64,000 nucleotides of DNA from an uncultured Saprospiraceae bacterium (GCA_937941765.1 CALDGQ010000019.1:1-64000), one strand, 5' to 3'; shown: positions 36,169 to 46,361, numbered from the stretch's first letter. The notes: generated from the sequence alone by a model not told the origin. Made by a program: numbers and translations.

Positions 36169-37269
36169 ATGATGCAATTTCTAAATAATGTAAAAAGGAA
36201 ATCGGTTTACATGGGAATTTACTTAGGGATTGCAACACTTCTTTTGCGTTTCATCTTTTCTTTATTTCCTGGTGTAACGGAAACGATCTATAGCCGTTTT
36301 TTATTTCCAATTATTCGTTATATCCTAGATTATACAATTGGTTGGTGTCCATTTCCTTTTACCTATTTATTGATTTTTGGGTTGGTTGTTTATCTAATTT
36401 ACAGAATAAACGGATTTTTCAAAATGCAACCTGAAGAACGATCCATTATTCAAGTACTAATGTCTATTCTTTCAGGTATCGGATACGTTATTTTCTTATT
36501 TATGTTCTTGTGGGGATTCAATTATGCCAGAGTTTCAATGGAAAAGCAGATAGGAATTTCATCATCCCAAATGACCAAAGCTAGTTTAAAAGAAGAATTG
36601 GAAATATCAACTTCGGAATTAATCGAAGCTAGGAATAAATTAAATATTGACGGAGGAAAAATTCGATGGGAAGATCATCCATCAAACTTAGAAGTGCGAT
36701 TGCGAGAATTAGTAAGTAATAAAATGAAAGCATTGGGATATCCAATACCTGGAAGAGTTAGAGGGCGAATTTTGAAACCCAAAGGTATATTGTTGAGAAT
36801 TAGTACTGCTGGTGTTTACAATCCATTTTCAGGTGAATGTAATATTGATCAAGGATTGCATCCATTGCAAGTACCGTTTACTTGGGCGCATGAATTTACA
36901 CATGGGTATGGCATCACCTCAGAAGCTGCTTGTAATTTCATTGCTTATATCGCTTGTAAAGAATCTGAAGATCCATTAATCAATTATGCTGGACACCTGG
37001 GATATTGGCGTTATGTGGCAAGTAATTATAAAAGTGGCGAAAGAGAAAAATATGCTTTGTTTAGACAAAATTTGCCAACGGAAATAACAAAAGACTTACA
37101 ATCGATTTATGAGAATGGCGATCAATATCCAGATATCCTTCCGGAGATTAGAGATTTTATTTATGGTTCGTTTCTGAAATCACAAGGCATTTCGGATGGG
37201 CTTCAGAATTATAGTAAAGTAGTTCGAATGAACGTTGCATGGCGAAAAAAAATGGATAGTAAAAAATAA
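36169..37269 (+). CDS. DUF3810 membrane protein with a zinc-peptidase-like motif
   Basis: The 366-residue protein has three N-terminal membrane helices (about 15-35, 45-80, 95-120) and a soluble C-terminal domain. This contains WAHEFTHGYGITSEAACNF with an HExxH site (His241-Glu242, His245) and a downstream Glu (SEAACNF, about 252), the pattern of a gluzincin-type metallopeptidase; CNIDQGLHPLQVPFTWAHE matches DUF3810. Substrate and role are unknown. It begins with two ATG codons at 36169, diverges from the lipoprotein gene, and has a hairpin after it. Confidence 0.85.
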   Translation: MMQFLNNVKRKSVYMGIYLGIATLLLRFIFSLFPGVTETIYSRFLFPIIRYILDYTIGWCPFPFTYLLIFGLVVYLIYRINGFFKMQPEERSIIQVLMSILSGIGYVIFLFMFLWGFNYARVSMEKQIGISSSQMTKASLKEELEISTSELIEARNKLNIDGGKIRWEDHPSNLEVRLRELVSNKMKALGYPIPGRVRGRILKPKGILLRISTAGVYNPFSGECNIDQGLHPLQVPFTWAHEFTHGYGITSEAACNFIAYIACKESEDPLINYAGHLGYWRYVASNYKSGEREKYALFRQNLPTEITKDLQSIYENGDQYPDILPEIRDFIYGSFLKSQGISDGLQNYSKVVRMNVAWRKKMDSKK

Positions 37270-37297
37270 GACCCGAAAGAAAGGATTCCTTCGAGTC
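37270..37297 (+). terminator. Terminator of the DUF3810 gene
   Basis: GACCCGAA pairs with TTCGAGTC (one G-U pair) directly after the stop codon, with a short T-rich tail. Confidence 0.6.
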
Positions 37298-37395
37298 TAT
37301 TATAAAAGCACATTAGAGAATAGTCGTTGTGTATGTACAAAAATATCATTTATATGAGAAATTTATACTGATTCTAAAGGAATCTTTTTATGTTT

Positions 37396-38070
37396 TCAAG
37401 TAAAAACTGCAATTAGTTCAATTAAAACAGTATTTAGCCTTGTTATGGAGCCGTTCAAGTCCCAATTTTCCTTATTTCTTTCTTCTACAAAATTGGAAAC
37501 AGACCTTATTTGCAAGAATTTTTGTTCTTGTTGAATGCACACGAAGAAGAAAGCTGCTCCTTCCATGCTTTCAACATCATACTCATACTTATTGTTAAAT
37601 TGCGTAATACTTTCTGAGTTACCGTGCACTTTATTCACCGTAATTCCTTTTACCTTCGGCAAAAAGCTGAAATCTCCAGCACTGCTGTTACGCATAATTC
37701 CATTTGAAAATGGAGGTTGATTGGGGTTGGTTAGCGCCAATTCAAAAATATCGGTAAAACTTCCATCTGCTTCTTCAACTCCGACGTCTCCAAATTGTTC
37801 GCTTATTACATTTACGACATCTCCTTTATTAAGTTTCGTTTTTCTTGCTCCAGCTATACCAGCATTTATAATTAATTCATAATCAGTACTAATTAATTTT
37901 TTAGTTAGCGCATATGTTGTTGCATGAATTCCAACACCTGTGACAAGTATATCTACAACAGTGTCATTCCGTTTATATTGATCAGGACCAATTATTGCAA
38001 AGTTTTGTTGCAAATGTTGTGACAGCGGCAGTATTTCAAATGGGGTTGCTGCTACAATTAATATTTTCAT
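37396..38070 (-). CDS. mqnB: Futalosine hydrolase
   Basis: MqnB removes the base from (aminodeoxy)futalosine in the futalosine route to menaquinone. The 224-residue protein has the purine-nucleosidase fold: VAATPFEILPL at the N-terminus, GVGIHATTYAL, INAGIAGA, and the active-site ESMEGAAFF block. The late QIRSVSNFVEERNKENW block, with Asn where MTA/SAH nucleosidase has Asp, is typical of futalosine hydrolase. Its start overlaps the stop of the upstream outer-membrane gene by 4 bases, so the two are translationally coupled. Other mqn genes are not in the window. Confidence 0.88.
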   Translation of the reverse strand: MKILIVAATPFEILPLSQHLQQNFAIIGPDQYKRNDTVVDILVTGVGIHATTYALTKKLISTDYELIINAGIAGARKTKLNKGDVVNVISEQFGDVGVEEADGSFTDIFELALTNPNQPPFSNGIMRNSSAGDFSFLPKVKGITVNKVHGNSESITQFNNKYEYDVESMEGAAFFFVCIQQEQKFLQIRSVSNFVEERNKENWDLNGSITRLNTVLIELIAVFT

Positions 38071-38894
38071 TTTAATTTTCGATTAGGTTTTCCATTATAA
38101 ATAACAGAGATACCTGGAGTGAAACCTAATACTTGATGATATTGAGAGGCTACATCAATTTTGAGATAATCAATGTCAAAACCAATTCCAAAAGAAGCTT
38201 GAACGGGTTCATTTTGAACACCAAATCTTAAATAAACTTGCTCAATCATTTGATATTCCATTCCAGCTTTTATACGCATGTCATAATCCAAAACTTGTTC
38301 CGCTTCAAAATTAAGAGTTGTTTTCTTTGATGGAAAATAGGTAAGTCCAATCCGTAAATTAGTTGGCAAAGGTTCATTGATAGTGATGTCCATTCTAATC
38401 GGATTAAAAATATGGCCAGCGACATGCAATTTGTCTAGTAGCCTGGAATAAAAACCTAGCGCAAATGTAAATGTAGAAGTATTTCCATATTCAGGAATTG
38501 CGGTTGTATTGACCAATGCTTTTCCTCCGATTGCTAATTTATCAAACAATTTACGCCCGTAATTTAAACCAATACTTTGTTGATTAAATCCTTCAAATCC
38601 ATAGTAGTTGACATCAACGCCAAATGTTCCTGAGGAAGTTGGATACGCAAAAGCTGCACCTAACGAGTTGATATCTGCAACCATAAATCGTCTTGAACCA
38701 AAAACACCTGCTTGTATAGAAGTTAAATATGCTAAGCCAGCTTGATTGGAGTAGATACTAGTTATGTCTCGGTTGACTACGCCAGTATTTCCCATTGCAA
38801 GAGTCCTTCCTCCATTATTTATTGGGCTTCCATTTTGAGCATTTAGAGGATAAGCTAAAACAGAAATAAAAAATATTAATAGTAGTTTGTACAC
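38067..38894 (-). CDS. Outer-membrane beta-barrel protein, PorV/UPF0164-like
   Basis: The 275-residue protein has a signal peptide (cleavage after YPLNAQ, about 19) followed by RTLAMGNTGVVNRDITSIYSNQAGLA, the N-terminal hallmark of the PorV/FadL-like barrel family in Bacteroidota. The rest alternates short amphipathic strands (GVDVNYYGFEGF, LRIGLTYFPSKKTTLNFEAEQVLDYDMRIKAGMEYQ). It may be a small outer-membrane barrel of unknown cargo. It shares an operon with mqnB, which makes no obvious functional sense. Confidence 0.75.
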   Translation of the reverse strand: MYKLLLIFFISVLAYPLNAQNGSPINNGGRTLAMGNTGVVNRDITSIYSNQAGLAYLTSIQAGVFGSRRFMVADINSLGAAFAYPTSSGTFGVDVNYYGFEGFNQQSIGLNYGRKLFDKLAIGGKALVNTTAIPEYGNTSTFTFALGFYSRLLDKLHVAGHIFNPIRMDITINEPLPTNLRIGLTYFPSKKTTLNFEAEQVLDYDMRIKAGMEYQMIEQVYLRFGVQNEPVQASFGIGFDIDYLKIDVASQYHQVLGFTPGISVIYNGKPNRKLK

Positions 38895-38970
38895 TAAGCT
38901 CTTTTATTTGTTTGAGAAATAAATATAAGGAAATAATTGTAATATCTAATTGTATGAATAATGCTAAAAG

Positions 38971-39082
38971 GAATATCGAACCTGCTGGCCGGACAGACAG
39001 TTATCAAACAAGGAATTATAAATTTCGAAGTTGAGTGTACAATCAAACGTAATGGGACAATGGTTTCCGCTTCGAATTGCAA
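38971..39082. repeat. TCGAA-rich palindromic repeat, copy 2 (diverged)
   Basis: This copy matches 27028-27092 over 65 bases (about 85 %) in the same orientation, with changes concentrated in the CAGGCGGG and GTCG parts. It lies between two minus-strand genes. Confidence 0.65.
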
Positions 39083-39108
39083 TACCTTTTTACTTTGGTA
39101 AGATTAGT

Positions 39109-39951
39109 CTATTGGTTTTTTCTACAATACAACCAAGCAGCACAAGGAATCAAAAAATGTGGTAATCGATATAAAGCTTCAAATCCCCATTGATGTAACA
39201 GTGTCGCAAACTGATCTATTTCTAAATAAGAAACTAGCCTCGCACTTGTAGTTAATGTCCCCCACAAGATCGCATACCCAAGTGCAAATCTTGAAATTTT
39301 CCAAGGTAGAAATAGGCCAATAGCAATAATGAAATCAAGGAAACCTACAACATTCAAATACTGGATTGCATTGCTTTCTGATATTCCTAAACTATTCATG
39401 CTCATGTCAACAAAATTGAATGGACGAGGGTAGTAGCCAACTGCATATAAACCATGGCAGGTAAATGTCAATGCAATTGTGATTTTCATTATTAAAACCA
39501 GTTTTGGTGATATCCCGTTTTTTAAATACCAGATCAAAAAAATAGGAGACATGAATTGAAGCGAATATTCGAAGAATTGTCCGAGATGAAAAAACTTCTC
39601 TTTCATGTATAAGCTAGCCAAAATAACTAGAAAAAACACGCCTAAATATATTGGTAGTTTTAAAAAATTGAATTTTCTAACAAATAGCACACAAATTGCG
39701 CAAATTAAATAATAGAGGCCTGTTATTCGAATACTTCCTTGTACTTGATCATCGACTTCTAAGCTTGTTACGAAATTTTCCCATGAATAAGAGGTAAAAC
39801 TTTCAATGATGTTTCTCATCCAATTTTCATCCCACAACAACGTACGATAAGGTGCATCCCAGAATAAATGTTGATATCCACGCCCTAGAAAAACAGCAAG
39901 TGCTGATAGCAATAGGAGATAGTATATAAGATTTGAATTATCTTTTTTCAC
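39109..39951 (-). CDS. Membrane protein, possibly DoxX-like
   Basis: The 280-residue protein has six or seven hydrophobic segments. The C-terminal half (QYLNVVGFLDFIIAIGLFLPWKISRFALGYAILWGTLTTSARL) has the G-x-DF...GLFLPW pattern seen in DoxX-like four-helix proteins. The N-terminal loop (HLFWDAPYRTLLWDENWM) is rich in Trp and acidic residues. Function unknown. A small membrane-anchored protein is encoded just upstream on the same strand, 58 bases away. Confidence 0.65.
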   Translation of the reverse strand: MKKDNSNLIYYLLLLSALAVFLGRGYQHLFWDAPYRTLLWDENWMRNIIESFTSYSWENFVTSLEVDDQVQGSIRITGLYYLICAICVLFVRKFNFLKLPIYLGVFFLVILASLYMKEKFFHLGQFFEYSLQFMSPIFLIWYLKNGISPKLVLIMKITIALTFTCHGLYAVGYYPRPFNFVDMSMNSLGISESNAIQYLNVVGFLDFIIAIGLFLPWKISRFALGYAILWGTLTTSARLVSYLEIDQFATLLHQWGFEALYRLPHFLIPCAAWLYCRKNQ

Positions 39952-40009
39952 AATCCAAAGTTGTGAAAATTTTGTGAACTATAAGCTAAAATTATTTATA
40001 GAGTTCGCA

Positions 40010-40210
40010 CTATGATGCTGGCAAAAATTCTAATAATTTTTCAAATACATTTTTTACCGCAAACACATCGGGAAAGGCCACTTCTTCAACACCTTCATTA
40101 GATGTCAATTGTTCATTTTGTAATGAACTTATGAAAATGAAGCATGAAAAGCTGCAAATTAGTAGACAAGTGAACAGAAAAGTTTTTAAGTACGGTCTAG
40201 TTGGTTTCAT
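40010..40210 (-). CDS. Small protein with an N-terminal membrane or signal segment
   Basis: The 66-residue protein has a basic start (MKPTRPYLK) and a hydrophobic stretch at about 10-28 that could be a signal peptide or an anchor, then an acidic tail ending KNVFEKLLEFLPAS. I recognise no family. The ATG start, the plausible topology and the shared strand with the gene at 39109 support it, but the short length leaves doubt. Confidence 0.45.
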   Translation of the reverse strand: MKPTRPYLKTFLFTCLLICSFSCFIFISSLQNEQLTSNEGVEEVAFPDVFAVKNVFEKLLEFLPAS

Positions 40211-40295
40211 CTCAAAAAAAGTTAGTTAGGGTAGAATCATCATACAATATATATAACACCTAAAAAGGTCCATTTGGTTTGGTAAAGATGTTAAA

Positions 40296-40325
40296 AAAGC
40301 GCCCAAATATCGTTTTGAGCGCTTT
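40296..40325 (-). terminator. Terminator of the T9SS BNR-repeat gene
   Basis: AAAGCGC and GCGCTTT flank an inner partial stem; on the minus strand a run of T follows. Confidence 0.75.
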
Positions 40326-40353
40326 ATTAACATCTTTTTTACAATTGAGGTTA

Positions 40354-42315
40354 TTAATTCAATACCATTAGTTTTTGCATCGTGATCACATTATCTGTTC
40401 TTACCTGAATGAAATAAGTACCATTCTGGAAATCACTTGTGTTCAATTTTTTTTGATGAACACCGAAAGGTAGATTTGCATAATTTACATTGCGAATCAC
40501 TTTTCCTGATATATCAATAACACTCACATTTACATTCGTGTTTTCTAATAATTCAATTTGCAAAGTAGCTTCTTGTGAAGCAGGATTTGGGAATACTTTG
40601 AATCCAATTTCGTTTGCTTCAACCATGTCCTCCGTATTTGAAATTAAATCATCATTGATTTCCGCGTAAATAAATTCATTGAAAGTCAAATCATCCATAT
40701 CACCTCTAACTGCTAGACCAGGTTTGAAATCTCTCATATACATAAGATTTACCGCTCCATCCATATTTCTAGTTGGCAATGCTGGGAATACAGCTTCATT
40801 GAATTCATATAAATCTTCAACAAACTCTGCACTTATCATATCTAATGGTTCTGACCAAGTGGCTCCATTGTCAGTTGACTTTATAACGTATACGTGTCTA
40901 TAGTACTGACCATCTGTTTCATCATAATAATTCTCAGTTACACCAGAATACGCGCAATACAAGTCTCCATCGGCATCAATTCCAGTATTAGGCATCGACG
41001 TCAAAGATAAAAAGTAGGATGCAATTTCCTCAGTATCAGCGATATCTAGAGAATCATTTCCGTTAATATCTACTACGTCTGCAATTACCATTTGATTATC
41101 TGGACCCATTGATTCATTCCAATATGCTAATCCACTAGTACCAGGAAAAAAGGAGGAGTTGTTAGCAGGATCAAACGAAAGAACATCATCGCTCACCCAC
41201 ATTTCACCATACCACAAGTGTACCATATCATTATTATCTATTAGTATAGAGCCAGATCCATCTGAAGTTCTGATAGCTGTTGAATCAGCAGGAGATTCTG
41301 GATCGATCACCCCATCCGGATAAATATCATCAATCGTATAAGTTCCATCAGCAGCTTCGTCTCCATGTCCGTTCCAAGCAGCAGCTTTAGCTCTTAAGTC
41401 AAATGGAAACTCATTTACTACGGTTTTTGTCCAAGTTGCTCCATTGTCAGTTGATTTAACAACAGCAACATCTCCCCAGTCACCAATAATACCAATCGCA
41501 ACAGTGCTTCCACGTGCATCAATAACATAAGAGTCAGCAAACATGTTAATGTAATCTAGACTATCTAAACCTGGAATCACCATGTTGGCAATATCCCAAG
41601 TTTGTCCACCGTCAAGTGACCGGTAATATAATACATGTCCATCTACCTCTAAATAATAGTTATCTGCACCTGCGCCAACATTTGCAGATGGAGTGGTAAC
41701 ACCAATTGCGTGCACTGTGTTGCCATCAGGTCCACCTGCAGCAACTCGAGGCCATAGCATACCTTCTGCATTACTTGATGGGATTTCATTTTCTTCCCAA
41801 GTTGTAGACCCAGCTGGAAGAATTAAAGAACGAATCCTAAATGAATCAGAAGTTGCATGATGAATGATAACTTCATTTCCATTTGCTGTTCTACAGATTG
41901 CAGGCCAACCTGTACGAGCAGATGCTTCTAGTTTTACTTGAGGTGGCGTCGCCCATTCAGTACCATCACTTGTGGTATATCCAGTTCCTCTGTCCGGAAA
42001 AGTACCACCTTGATCTTGGCTCATCGTCCAAGTTGCAGACATAGATCCATCTGCATGGCGGATTAATCGCTCTTGTGAAGATCCGTTTGATTGTAAATCA
42101 TACCATGAAGCACCAATAACTTCTTCAAAACGAAATTGAACCGACTCATTTAAAGGTACTCCAGGAAGCAGCTCGTTACCGATTCTGGCCGTTCTATCCA
42201 TTACGCGAGCTTCTTTCAACGCTGCGGACTTTTTCAAAGGAGTGTTTTGTGCAAACACTTGGTTATTGAGACCAAAAAGGCCAATAAATAACAATAACAT
42301 GTAATTTTTTTTCAT
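40354..42315 (-). CDS. T9SS-exported protein with BNR/Asp-box (sialidase-like) repeats
   Basis: The 653-residue protein has a signal peptide (to about VFAQ, residue 23) and a beta-propeller-like body with Asp-box motifs: SLDGGQTWD, STDNGATWTK and STDNGATWSE. Such repeats occur in sialidases and in many non-enzymatic propellers; I see no clear sialidase Arg triad, so activity is unproven. The last ~75 residues (FKVFPNPASQEATLQIEL ... MQKLMVLN) form a type A T9SS sorting domain, so the protein is probably surface-attached or released. It diverges from the PA-domain gene at 42623. Confidence 0.85.
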   Translation of the reverse strand: MKKNYMLLLFIGLFGLNNQVFAQNTPLKKSAALKEARVMDRTARIGNELLPGVPLNESVQFRFEEVIGASWYDLQSNGSSQERLIRHADGSMSATWTMSQDQGGTFPDRGTGYTTSDGTEWATPPQVKLEASARTGWPAICRTANGNEVIIHHATSDSFRIRSLILPAGSTTWEENEIPSSNAEGMLWPRVAAGGPDGNTVHAIGVTTPSANVGAGADNYYLEVDGHVLYYRSLDGGQTWDIANMVIPGLDSLDYINMFADSYVIDARGSTVAIGIIGDWGDVAVVKSTDNGATWTKTVVNEFPFDLRAKAAAWNGHGDEAADGTYTIDDIYPDGVIDPESPADSTAIRTSDGSGSILIDNNDMVHLWYGEMWVSDDVLSFDPANNSSFFPGTSGLAYWNESMGPDNQMVIADVVDINGNDSLDIADTEEIASYFLSLTSMPNTGIDADGDLYCAYSGVTENYYDETDGQYYRHVYVIKSTDNGATWSEPLDMISAEFVEDLYEFNEAVFPALPTRNMDGAVNLMYMRDFKPGLAVRGDMDDLTFNEFIYAEINDDLISNTEDMVEANEIGFKVFPNPASQEATLQIELLENTNVNVSVIDISGKVIRNVNYANLPFGVHQKKLNTSDFQNGTYFIQVRTDNVITMQKLMVLN

Positions 42316-42622
42316 AATTGGGTGGTTTGATTTTTTTTAAATGTGTTATAAATAAGCTCATTCTCAAGATTTGAAAGGTAATATAGAGAATTGTCTGAAT
42401 ACTTAATGCTATTGAATCTTATACTTTTGTCTATAATTCTACAATTCTAGGGTTAAGGATTAAGCATAATTTTAGTGTAATTTTATATCTTAGCCATTGA
42501 TTACCCTACGCTTATCAGCCAAACGGTATTCTTCACACAACTAGCTATACAAATTTTGAAATTCTTTCAATTAAGAGAATTATATTTGCCAAATCCTATT
42601 TTTATAATTTAAATTTTTAACA
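42316..42622. promoter_or_regulatory. Divergent promoter region; promoter of PA-domain gene 1
   Basis: The 307-base AT-rich gap has no ORF. TATATTTG at 42581-42588 fits the -7 box, with TTTG at 42555-42558 as a -33 element, 22 bases upstream. Translation would begin about 35 bases after the box. Confidence 0.5.
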
Positions 42623-44350
42623 ATGATTAAGACTTTTACTAAACTATCACTGATAGGTCTCTTAGTTTTCTGTGCGACAACTGTTTTTGCACAGATTCCT
42701 AATGATTCACCTTACCCAGTGACTTTTGTTACCATTGATGCTAATGGTAATGAATCTTCTTTCGAATATTCATCAATGGCTGACTTTGGGCTTAACTTGA
42801 CTGCTACTGTAGGTGGCGTGGTAGAGTGGGCACGTGATGATGGTATGTATGATGGAGACGGTGACGGAGTGCCTGATGCAGGTTATGCTGATTCACTTGA
42901 TTGTAGCTGGGGTACAACAATGCCTAACGTTGCAGGAAAAGTTGCTTTGATTCGTCGTGGAGCTTGTTTCTTTAGCCAAAAAATTTGGAATGCACAGAAT
43001 GCTGGTGCTATCGGTGCAATTGTTTGTAATAATAATGCAGATGATCCGGATGAATTAGTTAACATGGCTGGAGCAGATTCTATGGATGCAGTAGTTATTC
43101 CTGCTGTATTTCTTTCTTTGAATAGCTGCCAAATTTTAGCTTCTCAAGTTGATAACGGTGATGTTATTAATGCTGAATTTAGAGTATCTGCTTTCAACTC
43201 AAATTTTGGACCATACTCATATGGTACTCCTGTTGACCACATTATACCAATCGATGAAATTCAAGTTTCATTATTGAATGTTGATCCTGTAGTTCCTCAA
43301 TTAAACACTACTGTAACTGTGGAAGTTCTTGATCCTAATGGAATGACAACTACTTTGACAGAAATGTTGGATTCAATTCAACCATTGGAAAATGCAGTTG
43401 TTCAATTTGAAGACTACGTACCTTCTGCTGTTGGTACTTACACAATGACTTTCAACAACTCAATTAACACGGATGTATTGACCAATACTTTCAAGATTAC
43501 AGATGATACTTGGCACATGGATAATGAAAATATCAATGAAACAATTGAGCCTTCTGACCAAGTATTTATTGATAATGGATTGAGATATGACTTCGGTAAT
43601 GTTTATTTAGCAGGTCCTGACGAAGATGTAGCAATTGCTGCAACTTTCATGTTAGGAAATGCTGCTGAAATTTACACTGGAGATGAAGATTCTGATTTGT
43701 TCCAAATTCGTTTATACGACTTAGATCCTGATGGTGACGGTATGGTTGACGAAAATGCAACGGATTACTCAAGCTTCCAAGTAGTTGGATTTGCTGATTA
43801 CAGCTTGACTGGTAATGAAGGTGCATTTGAACCAATCGAAGTTGTATTTGATGACCCAGCTATATTGAAAGCAAACGGTCAATATGCATTGATGGTTCAA
43901 TATGACGGTGTAAACGCTGGTCTTGGTATTCCTCCAAAGTATGCTTTCGGTGGAACTGAAGCTTACCCTTACTACTCTTCATTCGTATATACTGACCAAT
44001 TGTATTTAGGTGGTTGGAATGGTGATTGGCATGGAGTTATCCGTCTACACACTGATAACTATGTGTTGGATACTGACAACTTAGAACCATTAGCTTCTAA
44101 CAAAGTAAATGTATTCCCTAACCCAACAAACGATTTCGTTAATCTTGAATTGGATTTGGATGCAAATGCTGAAGAAGTTAGAGTTGGTATCATTGATATG
44201 ATGGGTAAAGTAGTTGCTTCTAAGACTTTGAACAATGTTCAAAATGAATTGACTAAATTTAACGTAAGCGGCCTTGCTACTGGTACTTACTTTATGTCTA
44301 TCGTAACTCCTGAAGGATTCAGATCTGTGAAATTTACAGTCGCTAAGTAA
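42623..44350 (+). CDS. T9SS-exported protein with a PA domain, tandem copy 1
   Basis: The 575-residue protein has a signal peptide (to about VFAQ, residue 24), an Asp-rich DGDGDGVPDAG loop (about 74-84, thrombospondin type 3-like), and a protease-associated domain with KVALIRRGACFFSQKIWNAQNAGA (quoted in part: RRGACFFSQK). The middle region has two beta domains sharing the DTWHMDNENI block. The C-terminal ~80 residues (INVFPNPT-like start, ending SVKFTVAK) are a T9SS sorting domain. There is no protease domain, so the PA domain is probably for binding. A close paralogue follows in tandem. Confidence 0.87.
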   Translation: MIKTFTKLSLIGLLVFCATTVFAQIPNDSPYPVTFVTIDANGNESSFEYSSMADFGLNLTATVGGVVEWARDDGMYDGDGDGVPDAGYADSLDCSWGTTMPNVAGKVALIRRGACFFSQKIWNAQNAGAIGAIVCNNNADDPDELVNMAGADSMDAVVIPAVFLSLNSCQILASQVDNGDVINAEFRVSAFNSNFGPYSYGTPVDHIIPIDEIQVSLLNVDPVVPQLNTTVTVEVLDPNGMTTTLTEMLDSIQPLENAVVQFEDYVPSAVGTYTMTFNNSINTDVLTNTFKITDDTWHMDNENINETIEPSDQVFIDNGLRYDFGNVYLAGPDEDVAIAATFMLGNAAEIYTGDEDSDLFQIRLYDLDPDGDGMVDENATDYSSFQVVGFADYSLTGNEGAFEPIEVVFDDPAILKANGQYALMVQYDGVNAGLGIPPKYAFGGTEAYPYYSSFVYTDQLYLGGWNGDWHGVIRLHTDNYVLDTDNLEPLASNKVNVFPNPTNDFVNLELDLDANAEEVRVGIIDMMGKVVASKTLNNVQNELTKFNVSGLATGTYFMSIVTPEGFRSVKFTVAK

Positions 44351-44375
44351 TTCTTTTAAGATATATTCTTACGAA

Positions 44376-44408
44376 GACCCGCTTCATTTATTTGGAGCGG
44401 GTCTTTTT
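44376..44408 (+). terminator. Terminator of PA-domain gene 1
   Basis: GACCCGCTTC pairs with GGAGCGGGTC and runs into six T. Its layout is repeated after copy 2 and after the orphan fragment. Confidence 0.85.
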
Positions 44409-44565
44409 TGTTAATCATATTTTTGAGTGCAATCTATAATTAATCTTTAATGGCTTTTTCAAATTTTGATATTCTATTATCCATTGCATATCATATTATA
44501 TAATTTATTTTCACTATATTCAATTGATTAAAAGTTATACATTCTTAAAACTTAAATGAAAAATT

Positions 44566-46284
44566 ATGAATCAAAATTTTACAAAAATTCTCTTATCCGG
44601 AATTGTAATGTTATTTTTCACAACTATTGCATTTTCACAAATTCCCAACGACTCTCCATATCCGGTAGATTTTGTGATTACGGACGCCGCAGGTAACGAG
44701 TCTACTTTCGAATATGCTTCCTATGTCGATTTTGGAATAACCCTTTCTCAGACAGTTTCTGGAGAATTAGAGTGGGCTAGAGATAATGGATTGTATGATT
44801 CAGACGGTGATGGTGTCGATGATCCAGATTATACGGATTCTCTAAATTGCAGTTGGGGAACTACTATGCCAATGGCTGGTAAGATGGCTTTGATCAGAAG
44901 AGGAGCTTGCTTTTTTAGCCAGAAAATTCTCAATGCTCAAAATGCTGGAGCCGTCGGTGCGATTATTTGTAATCACACGCCAGGAGACGGTTTGGTTAAT
45001 ATGTTGGGTATTGATTCTGCTGAACTAGTTACGATTCCAGGAATCTTCATTACTTACGAAGACTGTGAATTGATAAGAGCTGGTATAGATAGTGGAGAAA
45101 GTACAACTGCTACTTTTAGGGTGAATACATTCTATGGTCAATTAGGTCCTTATGCATATGGAACACCTGTAGAGCATATTTTACCTTTGGATGAAATTCA
45201 AGTGAACGTTTTAAATACAGATACTTTAAATGCTATTACTGATACAGATGTAACCGTAACAATTACAGATCCGACTGGTACAGTCACCACATTAACCGAA
45301 ACAGTAGAAACAATAGCACCTATAGAAGATAGAATTGTTCAATTCGGGGATTATCTCCCAGAAGCAATTGGTACTTATTCAATGGCTTTTTCCAATTCTC
45401 TTTCAACTGATGTCTTAGAAACCACGTTTAAAATTACGGAAGATACTTGGCATATGGATAATGAAAATATTACCGAAACCATTGAGCCATCTGATCAAGG
45501 TTTTATTGATGATGGGTTAAGATATGACTTCGGAAGTACTTATTTAGCAGGTCCTGTCGAAGGTATTGCAACAGCTGCAACCTTTATGTTAGGAAATGCG
45601 TCCGAAATTTATACAGGAGATGAAGATTCTGATTTATTTCAAATTCGTTTGTATGATATGGATCCAGACGGTGACGGAATGATCGATGAAAATGCAACTG
45701 ATTATTCAAGTTTCCAAGTTGTTGGATTTGCAGACTATTCTTTAACTGGAAATGAAGTTGCTTTCGAACCAATTTTAGTAGAATTTGATGATCCAGCTGT
45801 ATTAAAAGCAAACGGTCAATATGCATTGATGGTTCAATATGATGGAGTCAATGCTGGTCTTGGAATTCCTCCTAAATATGCTTTTGGTGGGACAGAAGAT
45901 TACCCGTATTATGGAACCTTTGTCTATACGGATCAGCTTTATCTTGGTGGTTGGGCTGGAGGTTGGCGTGGTGTCATCCGTTTACATACTTCAGTAATTA
46001 GTAGTATCGAATCGGTAAATGCACTGGCTGCTAACAAGATAAATGTATTTCCAAATCCAACTTCCAATGTGATTAACTTAGCTTTTGATTTAGATGCTAA
46101 TGCAGATGAAGTGAGTGTTAGGATTACAGATGTAATGGGTAGACTAGTTTCTACTAAAATTCTAAATAATGTATTAAATGAAACAATAGAATTTAATAAT
46201 AGCCACCTTGCAAATGGTACCTATATTATGTCTGTTGTAACACCAGAAGGATTTAGAGCTGTGAAATTCATGGTTGCCAAATAG
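44566..46284 (+). CDS. T9SS-exported protein with a PA domain, tandem copy 2
   Basis: The 572-residue protein is a close paralogue of copy 1 over its whole length, with the same signal peptide type (ends near AFSQ), DSDGDGVDDPD loop, RRGACFFSQKI PA-domain core and DTWHMDNENI block. From about 350 to 480 the two are almost identical, including IPPKYAFGGTE. The CTD (INVFPNPTSN ... AVKFMVAK) is more diverged. The pair arose by tandem duplication. Copy 2 has a 215-base upstream gap without a recognisable -7 box, and its own terminator. Confidence 0.87.
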   Translation: MNQNFTKILLSGIVMLFFTTIAFSQIPNDSPYPVDFVITDAAGNESTFEYASYVDFGITLSQTVSGELEWARDNGLYDSDGDGVDDPDYTDSLNCSWGTTMPMAGKMALIRRGACFFSQKILNAQNAGAVGAIICNHTPGDGLVNMLGIDSAELVTIPGIFITYEDCELIRAGIDSGESTTATFRVNTFYGQLGPYAYGTPVEHILPLDEIQVNVLNTDTLNAITDTDVTVTITDPTGTVTTLTETVETIAPIEDRIVQFGDYLPEAIGTYSMAFSNSLSTDVLETTFKITEDTWHMDNENITETIEPSDQGFIDDGLRYDFGSTYLAGPVEGIATAATFMLGNASEIYTGDEDSDLFQIRLYDMDPDGDGMIDENATDYSSFQVVGFADYSLTGNEVAFEPILVEFDDPAVLKANGQYALMVQYDGVNAGLGIPPKYAFGGTEDYPYYGTFVYTDQLYLGGWAGGWRGVIRLHTSVISSIESVNALAANKINVFPNPTSNVINLAFDLDANADEVSVRITDVMGRLVSTKILNNVLNETIEFNNSHLANGTYIMSVVTPEGFRAVKFMVAK

Positions 46285-46310
46285 TCCTTTCTGAAAATAT
46301 TTTTTGAAAA

Positions 46311-46345
46311 GACCTGCTTCATTTAATTGAAGTGGGTCTTTTTAT
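46311..46345 (+). terminator. Terminator of PA-domain gene 2
   Basis: GACCTGCTTC pairs with GAAGTGGGTC through two G-U pairs and is followed by T5. It is related to the terminator of copy 1, with changes that keep pairing. Confidence 0.8.
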
Positions 46346-46361
46346 TTGCAATGCCTTTTAA